Shown piece by piece: positions 26,366 through 34,707 of a stretch of DNA of 64,000 nt; position 1 is the first letter of the stretch, and every line of letters begins with the position of its first letter. The stretch is from Acidobacteriota bacterium (lineage in GTDB: Bacteria > Acidobacteriota > Terriglobia > Acidiferrales > UBA7541): the NCBI GenBank assembly GCA_013289695.1, contig JABCZK010000017.1, positions 1 to 64,000 of the forward strand, written 5' to 3'. A program made the translations under genes and the position numbers. The notes beneath the pieces are model-generated. The model was not told the DNA's origin. It did no database searches and worked only from the letters and a program-made list of their open reading frames with translations.

Positions 26366-29194
26366 TTACAGCGACCCGTTGGGCGGGTTCGAGGGTTCGG
26401 GCGTATCGCGATTGGAACCCTGCATAAATCCGGCCAGGTTGCCGGCACCCGCTCCATTGCCTACGCGTTCGCGCAGCATCTGCGCCAGGCCGTCGAAAAC
26501 TTTCGAGCAGGAATCGCGCAGCGCTTGGTCGGCGGAGCGCAGCAGTGACTCGATTCCGTTCTGGCCGTGCTCATTGAGCCGTCGGACGGAGGCCATCACC
26601 CAGGAATCGGCCGTGGTCTGCAGGCGATCCTGAAACTTTCCGGCGGCGTCGGCGCTCGCGCGCTCCAGCTGCGCGGTCCATTCGTTCTGGTGCGCGTCGC
26701 GCTCGGTGCGAAAACCTTCGAGCGCCGACGCAAATTCCGCGCCCAGCGCCGCGCGGCCTTCGCCGATGCTGGCTTCCCACTGCGATGCCATCTGCACGCG
26801 GAAGCGTTCGACGGACGAAAAGGCATTTACGTCGAGTTGATGCAGGAGCTGTTGCGTGGCGTGGTCAAAATCCTCCGCGCGCTCCCGCCGCGTGGTGGCG
26901 GTGCTGGCGGCGAACTGGGTGGTCTCGCGATCCGATACTTCGTGCAATAACTGGCCGAAGGAAGCCGCCGCGGCTTCGGCCGCGCGGTCGAGCTCCGTGC
27001 GCGTGCGCGCGGTCACTTCCTCGGCGACGCTTTCCACCTGCACGCGAATTTGCCCCAGGTGCGCCGCGGACTGCGCCGCAAGTTGCGCCTCGAATTTCTG
27101 CGCCCCGTCCGCGCTCCTTTGGCCAAATCCCGCTTCGGCGGTAACAAAGGATTGCTCCACCAGCGCCTGCAAACGCGCCCGCGCCTCTTGCTGCAGCCAC
27201 TCGGATGTATGCCCGATGGATTCCGCCGCCGCGTGCGACGCGCGCACTCCACTGGCGTCCAATTCCTCGGACCACTTCACCAGCGCATCCCTACGGGCCA
27301 CTTCAAAATCGGCGTGCAAGCTCGCCAGCGTCGCGGCGACCTGCGTGGCAACTTCGCGCTGATTATTTTCAGAAACCTGGCGCAAGCGTTCGCGGTGCAG
27401 CCTCAAGCTATCTTCCAGCTGCACTTCGCGCGCGGCGAGTTCGTGCAAGAGCGCGGGGACGCGCTCCAGATGCGGCGCCAGCTTCGCCTCGGCCTCGGCC
27501 ACGGCGCGCTCCTGGAACTGGTGGCTGAGCGAATCCAACACCGGGACCGCCCGCTGCGCAACGTCCGCCGAGAGATTTTCCATGCGGCGATTCATTTCCG
27601 CCGTCTGCGCGTCCAGGATTCTTTCCAGGCGCCGGTGCAGCTCGTTCACCGTATCGTGACTGGCGGCTTCCAGCTGGGCCGAGAATTCCTCGGTGCGGCT
27701 GGCCACTTGCTTCACTTCCGCCAGCGAGCTACGGGCCTTCAGCACTTCCTGCTCCAGCGAAGACTGGATTCCCGAAAACGTTTCGCGCGCCTCGGCGGCG
27801 GCCTGCGCGAAAGGCTGGCGCAATTCACCCAGTCGCTCCGTCATTTTCTGCTCGGCGTTGCGCAGCACTTCCTGCGAGCGCTCCGAGAGCTGGTCAACCA
27901 TCCGCTGCAGATTATTATCCAGCGAGGAATGCAACAGCTCGTTCCATTGCCCCTGCGCCACCGTCATTTCCGATTCCAAGCGCTGGCGCCAGACGGCCAC
28001 CGCGCTCTCCTCGGCCGCGATTTCTTCCTTCGTCGGCTCCACCGCTTTCGAACTGCGCGCGGCATCGGCTGCTTCCAGTTGCAGCAGCACCCGCGCCACC
28101 TGGCTGGTGGCTTCCTGTGCGTTGCCGCTTTCGGCCCGCAACGCCTCGGTCTGGCGAGCGATCTCGCCGAGCAGTTCGCGTGCCTGTCCGAATTTTTCGT
28201 CGAAGCCCGATTGCAACGCGCCCAGCGCTTCATCCTGCCTCGCCGCCACTTTCGCGAAAAACTCCTCGCGCGCAACGGCCTGCAGCCTTTCGATTTCGAA
28301 CTTCCACTTCGCGAAAAGTTCCTCGGCGTTGCTGGTCCGCTTGCGCGCGGTCGCTGCTGCGGTCTGCAGCACTTCTTCGCGGGCCTGCTCGGCTGCCGCT
28401 AATACCGCGTGCTTGGCCTGACGATCCAGCTCCGCGCGAAATTCACGCAGCAGAGGATTATCGGCCGCCGGAGCGGTTTCCACCTGCTGCGCTACATCAC
28501 GCGCCAGCGCCTGCACGTGGTCAGTCGCAGGTTCAGACGCCGCGTGATTTTCCCGCGAATCAACTCTTGCTTCCGTTTTGAATTGGTCCATAAAAATCTC
28601 GAGGTTCCTCGCCGCAATGTCTGTCGCCGATGGTTCGTTGCAGCGGGGGATCGATCCTGCAGGCAACGTTTCAGACCCCGCAGTCCCCGCGGCCGCGCTA
28701 TTCCATTCAGCAGCGTCGCTGCCCCAGATATTCGCCGGGCTTTCCAGCTCCACGGCAATCTGAAAGAAATCACGAATCGAGTGCGGCCGTTGCACCCAGG
28801 CAACGCGGGCTCGGAGCGTGGTGCGCAAATTTTCCGTCGAGCTTGCGCTCGCATGCGTCGCCGCGTTTGCTTGCGCTACGCTCCGCGCCACTGCTTGCGG
28901 AAGATCCAGCGTCACCCAAGTGTTGCGCGGCAGATGGTGCTTGGAAGCGTAGCGGCATCCGTGAAGATTGAAGGCCAGCGTGGTGGTGCGTTCTTCGAAA
29001 GGCTGGCCGAGCAGGTCTATGCCGCGCACGATTAACGGCAAAGATTCCGAAAGTCGTTCGCTGCGGCGGCGTTCTGTGCTGGGTTGGTTCAAATCCACTT
29101 CTCCACCGGGTTCGCTGCGGGCTTCCGCGACGCGCTGCCTGACGCTCCACGCGAAACGCCGAATGACGCGAAGCGATGAGCGAAAGAATAGCAC
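26366..29194 (-). CDS. PilZ-domain protein with a very long coiled coil
   Basis: A 942-residue protein. Residues about 40-155 look like a PilZ domain: the RRRSERLSESL box (RxxxR c-di-GMP motif) and the later AFNLHGCRY, a degenerate form of the D/NxSxxG motif. The rest (about 200-900) is nearly continuous Ala/Glu/Gln/Arg-rich coiled coil (LLGEIARQTEALRAE, EARETFSGIQSSLEQEVLK) and a short Gly/Asn/Pro-rich tail. No membrane span is seen. It might be a cytoplasmic scaffold or chemoreceptor-like element reading c-di-GMP. The extreme length of the coil is unusual for a PilZ protein. It stands alone in its operon. Confidence 0.65.
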   Translation of the reverse strand: MLFFRSSLRVIRRFAWSVRQRVAEARSEPGGEVDLNQPSTERRRSERLSESLPLIVRGIDLLGQPFEERTTTLAFNLHGCRYASKHHLPRNTWVTLDLPQAVARSVAQANAATHASASSTENLRTTLRARVAWVQRPHSIRDFFQIAVELESPANIWGSDAAEWNSAAAGTAGSETLPAGSIPRCNEPSATDIAARNLEIFMDQFKTEARVDSRENHAASEPATDHVQALARDVAQQVETAPAADNPLLREFRAELDRQAKHAVLAAAEQAREEVLQTAAATARKRTSNAEELFAKWKFEIERLQAVAREEFFAKVAARQDEALGALQSGFDEKFGQARELLGEIARQTEALRAESGNAQEATSQVARVLLQLEAADAARSSKAVEPTKEEIAAEESAVAVWRQRLESEMTVAQGQWNELLHSSLDNNLQRMVDQLSERSQEVLRNAEQKMTERLGELRQPFAQAAAEARETFSGIQSSLEQEVLKARSSLAEVKQVASRTEEFSAQLEAASHDTVNELHRRLERILDAQTAEMNRRMENLSADVAQRAVPVLDSLSHQFQERAVAEAEAKLAPHLERVPALLHELAAREVQLEDSLRLHRERLRQVSENNQREVATQVAATLASLHADFEVARRDALVKWSEELDASGVRASHAAAESIGHTSEWLQQEARARLQALVEQSFVTAEAGFGQRSADGAQKFEAQLAAQSAAHLGQIRVQVESVAEEVTARTRTELDRAAEAAAASFGQLLHEVSDRETTQFAASTATTRRERAEDFDHATQQLLHQLDVNAFSSVERFRVQMASQWEASIGEGRAALGAEFASALEGFRTERDAHQNEWTAQLERASADAAGKFQDRLQTTADSWVMASVRRLNEHGQNGIESLLRSADQALRDSCSKVFDGLAQMLRERVGNGAGAGNLAGFMQGSNRDTPEPSNPPNGSL

Positions 29195-29305
29195 TCCTCG
29201 CGGGACGAATCGAGAAAAGAAAGCGATCCAAAATAGGAATTTCGCGGAAGGGGAAGCGTGCGGCGGCTGCGGGCGACCACAGCCGCCTACGTGCCAAAAA
29301 ATGCT

Positions 29306-30457
29306 CTACTTCTTCTTCTTTTTGCCCACCGACGTATCCTGCCCCCCACTCATGGCGTTCAGACCATCCAACGCGTCCTTGCAGAGCTTGCCGGTAGCGT
29401 TATCCGCCCCTGCATCAATGCACTTCTGATAGGCTTCGGCGGTTCCCGGGGGGATGATGTAAGTCATTTTCTCGCCTTCTTGCTTGGTATCAATCGTCGC
29501 GGTCAGCGCGCTTCCCAACATGTACCAAGTAATCTGGTCCTTGGGGTCGGCTTGGGAAGCTTTTTGCAGCGGTACGACTGCCTCCTTCATGCGGCCCTTG
29601 TTGCTGAGCACGATGCCGAGATTTTTCCAGCAGGTGGCGCCAGTCGCAGGATCGAGCGCGGTCACTTTGTCGCAGGTGGCGCTGGCGTCGGCGAATTTGG
29701 CTTCGGCATCTTTCGGATCCGTAGACGACGCTCCCACGTTCGCCAGGTTGGTGGCTAGGCCGACGTAATATCCGGCGACCGGCTTCGTATCGATCGCCTT
29801 CTGAAACGAGTCCGCTGCGTCGGCGTATTTGCCGGCGCATTCGTTCGCGGATCCTAGGTTGCCCAGAATCATCGCGCGGTTATTGACGTCTTTCTCTCCC
29901 AGGTTCTGCACGGCTTGCGAAAATTCGCTGGCCGCCGTCGTGCAATCGGTGGTGCGCTGCGCTTGCAACGTCGCTTTCTGGTCCGCCGGCGCCGACTTGA
30001 TTTGCGCTCTTAGGTCGTTGCCGGCCCCCAGCGCCGCCACTCCGGCGTCGAAATGCTGCTTCATCATCTTGAATTTATCTTCCGTTTCTTCCTTCTTCTT
30101 GGCTTCGTCCGGATGCGCCGCCGCCGTCGCCGCCGCCACTTGCTTCAGGTCCAGCTTGTAATTATTTTCTTGCCCGTCGTTGACCTGAAATTTTTCCGAA
30201 TAATTCAAGCTGGTCAAGGTGATCACATACACTCCAGTGCGCATTCCCAATTGCACGAATTTCCCGTTCTTGTCCGTCTTCACGGTGTAGGTCTGGCCCG
30301 TCTCGGGGAGCTTGATTGTCACCGTCTGATCCGCATACGGCTTTCCGTTCGGATCCAAAATTTCGCCGTTGAGTCTGCCGGTGCCTTGTGCCAGCGCCGT
30401 TGCGGCCAACATCGCCGCCAGCACCCAGGCTCCCAGAATGGAAATCACTTTTCGCAT
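29306..30457 (-). CDS. secreted carboxypeptidase-regulatory/TPR protein
   Basis: A 383-residue exported protein: a signal peptide (MRKVISILGAWVLAAMLAAT), a carboxypeptidase regulatory-like beta-sandwich (RLNGEILDPNGKPYADQTV..., KNGKFVQLGMRTG) at about 25-110, an Ala/Lys-rich linker, then TPR units (AMILGNLGSANECAGKYADA, NLGIVLSNKGRMKEAV) and a run of five Lys at the end. It is a periplasmic or outer-membrane-facing scaffold; partner unknown. GGAGGAG lies eight bases before the ATG at 30457; an ATG at 30463 is also possible. Confidence 0.7.
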   Translation of the reverse strand: MRKVISILGAWVLAAMLAATALAQGTGRLNGEILDPNGKPYADQTVTIKLPETGQTYTVKTDKNGKFVQLGMRTGVYVITLTSLNYSEKFQVNDGQENNYKLDLKQVAAATAAAHPDEAKKKEETEDKFKMMKQHFDAGVAALGAGNDLRAQIKSAPADQKATLQAQRTTDCTTAASEFSQAVQNLGEKDVNNRAMILGNLGSANECAGKYADAADSFQKAIDTKPVAGYYVGLATNLANVGASSTDPKDAEAKFADASATCDKVTALDPATGATCWKNLGIVLSNKGRMKEAVVPLQKASQADPKDQITWYMLGSALTATIDTKQEGEKMTYIIPPGTAEAYQKCIDAGADNATGKLCKDALDGLNAMSGGQDTSVGKKKKK

Positions 30458-30636
30458 GTGCATAGCTCCTCCGCCAGTGAATTGCCGCAGCCGATTATTC
30501 TTCAACCCGTGCTTCCCGCGCGAGTGGCAGACCATCGCGTCGGGCAAAATATGTCCGGGCGCAAGCGGCCACTATCGCATATTCCGTTCGCGGATTTTAA
30601 GATTTTTCTGCGAAGGTCATGACGATTTCGGAAATT

Positions 30637-30837
30637 TTATTGGCCTGCCTCCGGGCCTCCCGGCCCGGGATTTTGCGGCGCGTTCGCCCGCCGCGCGCTG
30701 TAAACCACGACCCCCACTCCGATGGCGATTTCCAGGCAGCCGCCGATGACTGCGGTGTGCCAGCCCCATCCCAGCGTCAGCCAGAAGATGGAAACCAGGA
30801 AAGCGGGAATCGCGATGATCAAAAAGCCTCGGTTCAT
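30637..30837 (-). CDS. small two-helix membrane protein
   Basis: A 66-residue protein with two hydrophobic helices (FLIIAIPAFLVSIFWLTLGWG and AVIGGCLEIAIGVGVVVYSA) and a short polar, Pro/Gly-rich tail. No family recognised; there is no strong ribosome binding site. It could be a small inner-membrane protein of unknown role. Confidence 0.55.
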   Translation of the reverse strand: MNRGFLIIAIPAFLVSIFWLTLGWGWHTAVIGGCLEIAIGVGVVVYSARRANAPQNPGPGGPEAGQ

Positions 30838-30934
30838 TTTCGCTGCGTTCCTTACCGTGCGTTTGCCGTCCGCATCGCCTGTGCCAGCCCGTCAAGCCGC
30901 GTACCGCCGATGCCCTGCATCGAGAATCTTTGCG

Positions 30935-31035
30935 GGTCGTGGCTTTAGTTCATGCTGAGAGCCTGCCGGTGGCAGGCCCGAAGGGCCACGACCTAAACTG
31001 CGCAGCATCCGGGCGGCTTCAGCCGCTGCAGTTCC
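30935..31035. repeat. REP-like palindromic repeat cluster
   Basis: A long inverted repeat GGTCGTGGC (30935-30943) and GCCACGACC (30985-30993) encloses a second hairpin, GCCTGCC-GGT-GGCAGGC at 30961-30977. A further small hairpin (GCGGC-TTCA-GCCGC) follows at about 31013-31026. This nested layout resembles interspersed REP/RIP elements of acidobacterial genomes and lies in the gap between two convergent-free minus-strand genes. Confidence 0.5.
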
Positions 31036-31059
31036 GATTATGCATTTTCTGCGCCCTCG

Positions 31060-31440
31060 CTAAGGCCGATACGTGGCCGCGGTCACATCCGATTCCCACA
31101 CCGTAATGCTCGAAATCGCCGCGCCATTTGCCGTTGCGTGCATCTGCTTGGCGGTTTGCTCGTAAATATGCCGCGCGATATTTTCCGCCGAAGGGTTCAG
31201 CACATCAAACGGCTTCAGCTCGTTCAAGTATTTGTGGTCCAGCGAACGAATCACGCCTTGAATCACCTGCTTCAAGTGCACGAAATCGTAGAGCAGGCCC
31301 GTCGTATCCAGTTCGGCGCCGGCGAGCGTCACGCGCACTTTGTAATTGTGCCCGTGCAAATCTTCGCATTTTCCCTTGTAGTTCCGCAGATTGTGCGCCG
31401 CGGCAAAGGTCTCGTCCACGCTCACTTCGTACATCGGCAT
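31060..31440 (-). CDS. queD: 6-carboxytetrahydropterin synthase (QueD/6-PTPS family)
   Basis: A 126-residue pterin synthase fold. The zinc His residues are visible in FAAAHNL (near 16) and LHGHNYK (near 29-31), and the catalytic Cys region in KGKCEDLHG; the central DHKYLNEL and the final VWES (Glu that anchors the pterin) complete the set. QueD converts dihydroneopterin triphosphate to 6-carboxytetrahydropterin in queuosine synthesis. It starts three bases after dinG and is probably co-transcribed. The PTPS-VI activities cannot be told apart from sequence alone, but Cys and Glu are present. Confidence 0.88.
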   Translation of the reverse strand: MPMYEVSVDETFAAAHNLRNYKGKCEDLHGHNYKVRVTLAGAELDTTGLLYDFVHLKQVIQGVIRSLDHKYLNELKPFDVLNPSAENIARHIYEQTAKQMHATANGAAISSITVWESDVTAATYRP

Positions 31441-31443
31441 TCC

Positions 31444-33402
31444 TTAGTCCGGATGGTTTTCCATGAACCGCGCGACTTCGGCGATATCCTGCGTGGTCGT
31501 GTAATCAGGCAGGGATTCCAGAAAAATTCTACCATACTGCATTCGCGAGATGCGGTTATCGAGGATCGCCAGGATCCCGCGGTCCGTCTTCGCGCGAATC
31601 AGCCGCCCGAAACCTTGTTTCAGCGCCAGCACCGCTTCCGGCACCTGATATTCCGCGAACGGATTGCGCCCATCTTCCTGCAAAGCCCGCACGCGCGCCG
31701 CGACGATCGGATCGCTGGGCACGGCGAACGGCAGCTTATCAATGATCACGCAGGAGAGCTGCGTTCCCGGCACGTCCACGCCCTGCCAGAAGCTCGCCGT
31801 TGCAAACAGCACCGCGTTTGGCGTCGAGCGAAAGCGTTCCAGCAAAATCGTTTTCGGTGCCGTGCCTTGCAACAGCATCGGGAAGTTCACGCGCCCGGAA
31901 ATCAGTTCGTACACGCCGCGCATCTGCGCGTAGCTGGTAAAAAGACAAAACGCCCTGCCCTTGGAAATTTCCAGCAGCTTCGTGATTTCCTGCGCCGCGC
32001 GCCGGGAAAACGATTCATGCCGCACGTCCGGCATGTCCGCGGGAATGTAGAGCAGAGCCTGCTCGTGGAAATCGAATTCCTGCGGCAGCACTTTTTCTTT
32101 CGCAGGCTGCAAGCCCAGCCGTTGCTTCAGGAAATCGAAGCGCCCGCCCACCGCCAGCGTCGCGGAAGTGAGCACTACCGTGTCGAACTGCTCGAAGAGT
32201 TTTTCGCGCAGAACTTCGCTTACGTCAATCGGCGTCGCCGTCAGCACGATGCCTTTGCCGCGCCGTTCGTACCAATAGACGTAGCTTTTTTCTTCGCTCT
32301 CCAGCAGGAACTCGAATTCGCGGCGCAGGTCCGAGCCGCGCCGCGCTAGCGTCACCACTTCCTCCGGCTTGGGATTCAGCGCGGAAAGTTCCGTCTCGAT
32401 GCGTTTCACTGCGGCAGCCAAATCCTCGAACGCTTCGTGATTCTTCTCGAGAAACGATTTCCGCTCTGTCGGGCCGAACGGGTAGCGCCCCTCGCGCTCC
32501 GGAAAATGCTCGAAAAATCCGCGCGCTCGTTCGCGCACGCGCAGCAGATGCTTACGCAGCGGCGCCGCTTCAATCTTCAAAAGCCGCAGCATGGCTTCGG
32601 TGTCGCGCACCAACTCTTCGAATTGGTAGCTCGATACGCGCCGCCCGAAATAATCGCTGGCCACGTCTTCGATCTCGTGCGCCTCGTCGAACACCACCGC
32701 GGAATATTCCGGCAGGATCGAGCCGAAATCATCCTGGCGGATCGCCAGGTCCGCGAAAAATAAATGGTGATTCACGATGATCAGGTCCGCTTCCTGCGCG
32801 CGCTGTTTCATCGCCGTCAGGAAGCAGCGCGCGAATTCCGGGCACTTCTGTCCGGTGCAAAGATCGCTGCGCGCGTCAATGCGGTGCCACAGCTCGGCGT
32901 CGTCCGGCAGAAACGTCAGCTCGGCGCGGTCGCCCGTCTCCGTGAGCTTTTCCCAGTCCCGTATCTGCGCGAACCAATCCACTTCGTCAATGCCTTTCAG
33001 CAGCGCTTGCCCCTCGAACTGGTGCACTTTCTGCCGGCACAAAAAATTGTTGCGGCCTTTCATCAGCGCCGCTTTCAGGTTCGGCGCAAAATGTTTCTGC
33101 AGGAACGGCACGTCCTTGCTGAACAATTGTTCCTGCAGGGATTTCGTGGCCGTCGAAATCACGACGCGCCGCCCGCTGCGAATCGCAGGAATCAGATATG
33201 CCAGAGTTTTGCCCGTGCCCGTTCCGGCTTCAATGATCGCGTGCTGATGCTTCTGGAAAGCCTCATCCACAATTTCCGCCATGGCCAGCTGCGAGGAGCG
33301 GAACTCGTATCCCGGGTGCCGGCTCTCCAGCAATCCGCCAGTCCCAAAGATTCCCTCGATCGTCACTTCCTCGGATTTTGCAGCAGCAGCTTTTTTCGGC
33401 AT
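31444..33402 (-). CDS. dinG: ATP-dependent DNA helicase DinG-like
   Basis: A 652-residue XPD/DinG-family superfamily 2 helicase. Motif I (EAGTGTGKTLAYLIPA), the FeS cluster cysteines (C..C..C within CTGQKCPEFARCF), the DEAH box (VVFDEAHEI), SATLAVGGRFD, and the C-terminal motifs FCLFTSYAQMRGV, SFWQGVDVPG and QGFGRLIR are all visible. It unwinds DNA from 5' to 3', including R-loops and G-quadruplexes, in repair. Overlap with no gene; queD follows after three bases. Confidence 0.92.
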   Translation of the reverse strand: MPKKAAAAKSEEVTIEGIFGTGGLLESRHPGYEFRSSQLAMAEIVDEAFQKHQHAIIEAGTGTGKTLAYLIPAIRSGRRVVISTATKSLQEQLFSKDVPFLQKHFAPNLKAALMKGRNNFLCRQKVHQFEGQALLKGIDEVDWFAQIRDWEKLTETGDRAELTFLPDDAELWHRIDARSDLCTGQKCPEFARCFLTAMKQRAQEADLIIVNHHLFFADLAIRQDDFGSILPEYSAVVFDEAHEIEDVASDYFGRRVSSYQFEELVRDTEAMLRLLKIEAAPLRKHLLRVRERARGFFEHFPEREGRYPFGPTERKSFLEKNHEAFEDLAAAVKRIETELSALNPKPEEVVTLARRGSDLRREFEFLLESEEKSYVYWYERRGKGIVLTATPIDVSEVLREKLFEQFDTVVLTSATLAVGGRFDFLKQRLGLQPAKEKVLPQEFDFHEQALLYIPADMPDVRHESFSRRAAQEITKLLEISKGRAFCLFTSYAQMRGVYELISGRVNFPMLLQGTAPKTILLERFRSTPNAVLFATASFWQGVDVPGTQLSCVIIDKLPFAVPSDPIVAARVRALQEDGRNPFAEYQVPEAVLALKQGFGRLIRAKTDRGILAILDNRISRMQYGRIFLESLPDYTTTQDIAEVARFMENHPD

Positions 33403-33498
33403 GGCGTTGCGGTTCGACCGGCGCGCAAGAGCAAAAACTAAAGTAACACACGATGACTCGCATCCAGCAGTCCGTGATAGCCTAAAAATCCACTGAAA

Positions 33499-34005
33499 AT
33501 GGCCTGCACCATCTACGCCGTCGCAAGCGAAGACAAGGCAAAGCCTGGCAACATGGCGCGGCCTCGCCTAGGCGACTGGCTCGAGGATGAACTGCTGTCG
33601 GTATCTCAACAGCACTTTGAAGTGATCGTTTCGCTACTGGAAGAGGAGGAGGCTGCAGAACTCGACTTGAACGACGAGTCGAGCCTCTCTGCTTGGCACG
33701 GAATACAGTTTGTCAGAATTCCGATTTCAGACCGTGGAGTGCCAGCGCTTGACGACGCTACCATGGCAGCACTTTCGTCTCTGCGCACCCTGTGGCGCGA
33801 GGGAAAAGCCATCCTGACTCAGTGTCGCATGGGAGGTGGAAGGGCGCCGATGATCGCAGCCTGCGTTATGGTTTCGAAAAAGTGCGGGAGCGAAGAAGCT
33901 TTCGCAAAGCTTTCTGCTGCAAGAGGTATTGCTGTGCCGGAGAGCGATGAGCAGCGTCTGTCGGTTCAGAAATACGTGGAGCTCGTGCGCAGAGAAAAAA
34001 AGTAG
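33499..34005 (+). CDS. protein tyrosine phosphatase-like protein
   Basis: A 168-residue protein with a Cys-x5-Arg loop, CRMGGGRA, the P-loop of the dual-specificity phosphatase superfamily. The residue before the Cys is Gln instead of the usual His (TQCRM), and a DxxxP element (SDRGVPALDD) supplies a likely general acid. The rest matches the compact cyclin/DSP-like bacterial phosphatases. Substrate unknown. Divergent from dinG. Confidence 0.6.
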   Translation: MACTIYAVASEDKAKPGNMARPRLGDWLEDELLSVSQQHFEVIVSLLEEEEAAELDLNDESSLSAWHGIQFVRIPISDRGVPALDDATMAALSSLRTLWREGKAILTQCRMGGGRAPMIAACVMVSKKCGSEEAFAKLSAARGIAVPESDEQRLSVQKYVELVRREKK

Positions 34006-34068
34006 TTATGAGGCCAGCACGGTAGTTCTTGGCAGTCATCATTTGAGGTCAGGAGGAACGAAGGGCCG

Positions 34069-34644
34069 ATGTTCTGCTTCACGAAACCTAGCCCAGAGGC
34101 CGTCCGCGAATTCCGTTCCGCGCAGAGAGATCAGCAGTTTGCCTATGAACACGTTGGCGCATCACGAACGGAAGCTCCCGAGGGCTACGTCGTGGACCAC
34201 AATCGAATTCAATTGGGCGAGGGCCGCGCTGCGTTTGCACGAGCCAAAAATGCGATCCAGCAGTGGAAGATGTTTGCTATTCCATGGATCGAATTATTTT
34301 GGCCGGACACTCTCATCGAGGAAGGCGCGACGGTTGCAGTCGCCGCCTCTCATCTTGGATTCTGGTCCCTGCACGCTGCCCGCATCGTTTATACGATTGA
34401 CGAACGCAGCTCGCTGGAACGCTACGGATTTGCTTACGGCACTTTGCCCGACCACGCGGAGATGGGCGAAGAACGCTTCACCGTTGAATTTCATCCCTAC
34501 GACGACACCGTTTGGTACGACCTCTACGCTTTCTCTCGGCCGCACACTTGGGCGCGCCTGGCATACCCATACACACGTGCGTTACAGAAAAAGTTCGCGT
34601 CCGATTCGAAAAAGGCGATGCAGACAGCAGTGCGACAGGCCTGA
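34069..34644 (+). CDS. DUF1990 family protein
   Basis: A 191-residue protein. The family features are visible: HNRIQLGEGRAAFARAKNAI, WKMFAIPWIELFWPD, AVAASHLGFWSLHAARIVY, RYGFAYGTLPDHAEMGEERF, VEFHPYDDTVWYDLYAFSRP. DUF1990 folds like a SRPBCC/START-type small lipid-binding domain, and no activity is established. AGGAGG and AAGGG precede the ATG. It sits between the phosphatase-like gene and der with no evident link. Confidence 0.85.
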   Translation: MFCFTKPSPEAVREFRSAQRDQQFAYEHVGASRTEAPEGYVVDHNRIQLGEGRAAFARAKNAIQQWKMFAIPWIELFWPDTLIEEGATVAVAASHLGFWSLHAARIVYTIDERSSLERYGFAYGTLPDHAEMGEERFTVEFHPYDDTVWYDLYAFSRPHTWARLAYPYTRALQKKFASDSKKAMQTAVRQA

Positions 34645-34707
34645 ACGTACACATGGATTGCGCGAGAGATGATAGAGTAGTCAGCCTGCCTAGCGGCGCG
34701 CCTTTCC

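Noticed and set aside
27050..28402. A 450-codon rightward ORF inside the PilZ/coiled-coil gene
   Set aside because: It is Arg/His-rich without family similarity and lies opposite a long coherent coiled coil; it is a shadow of high GC.
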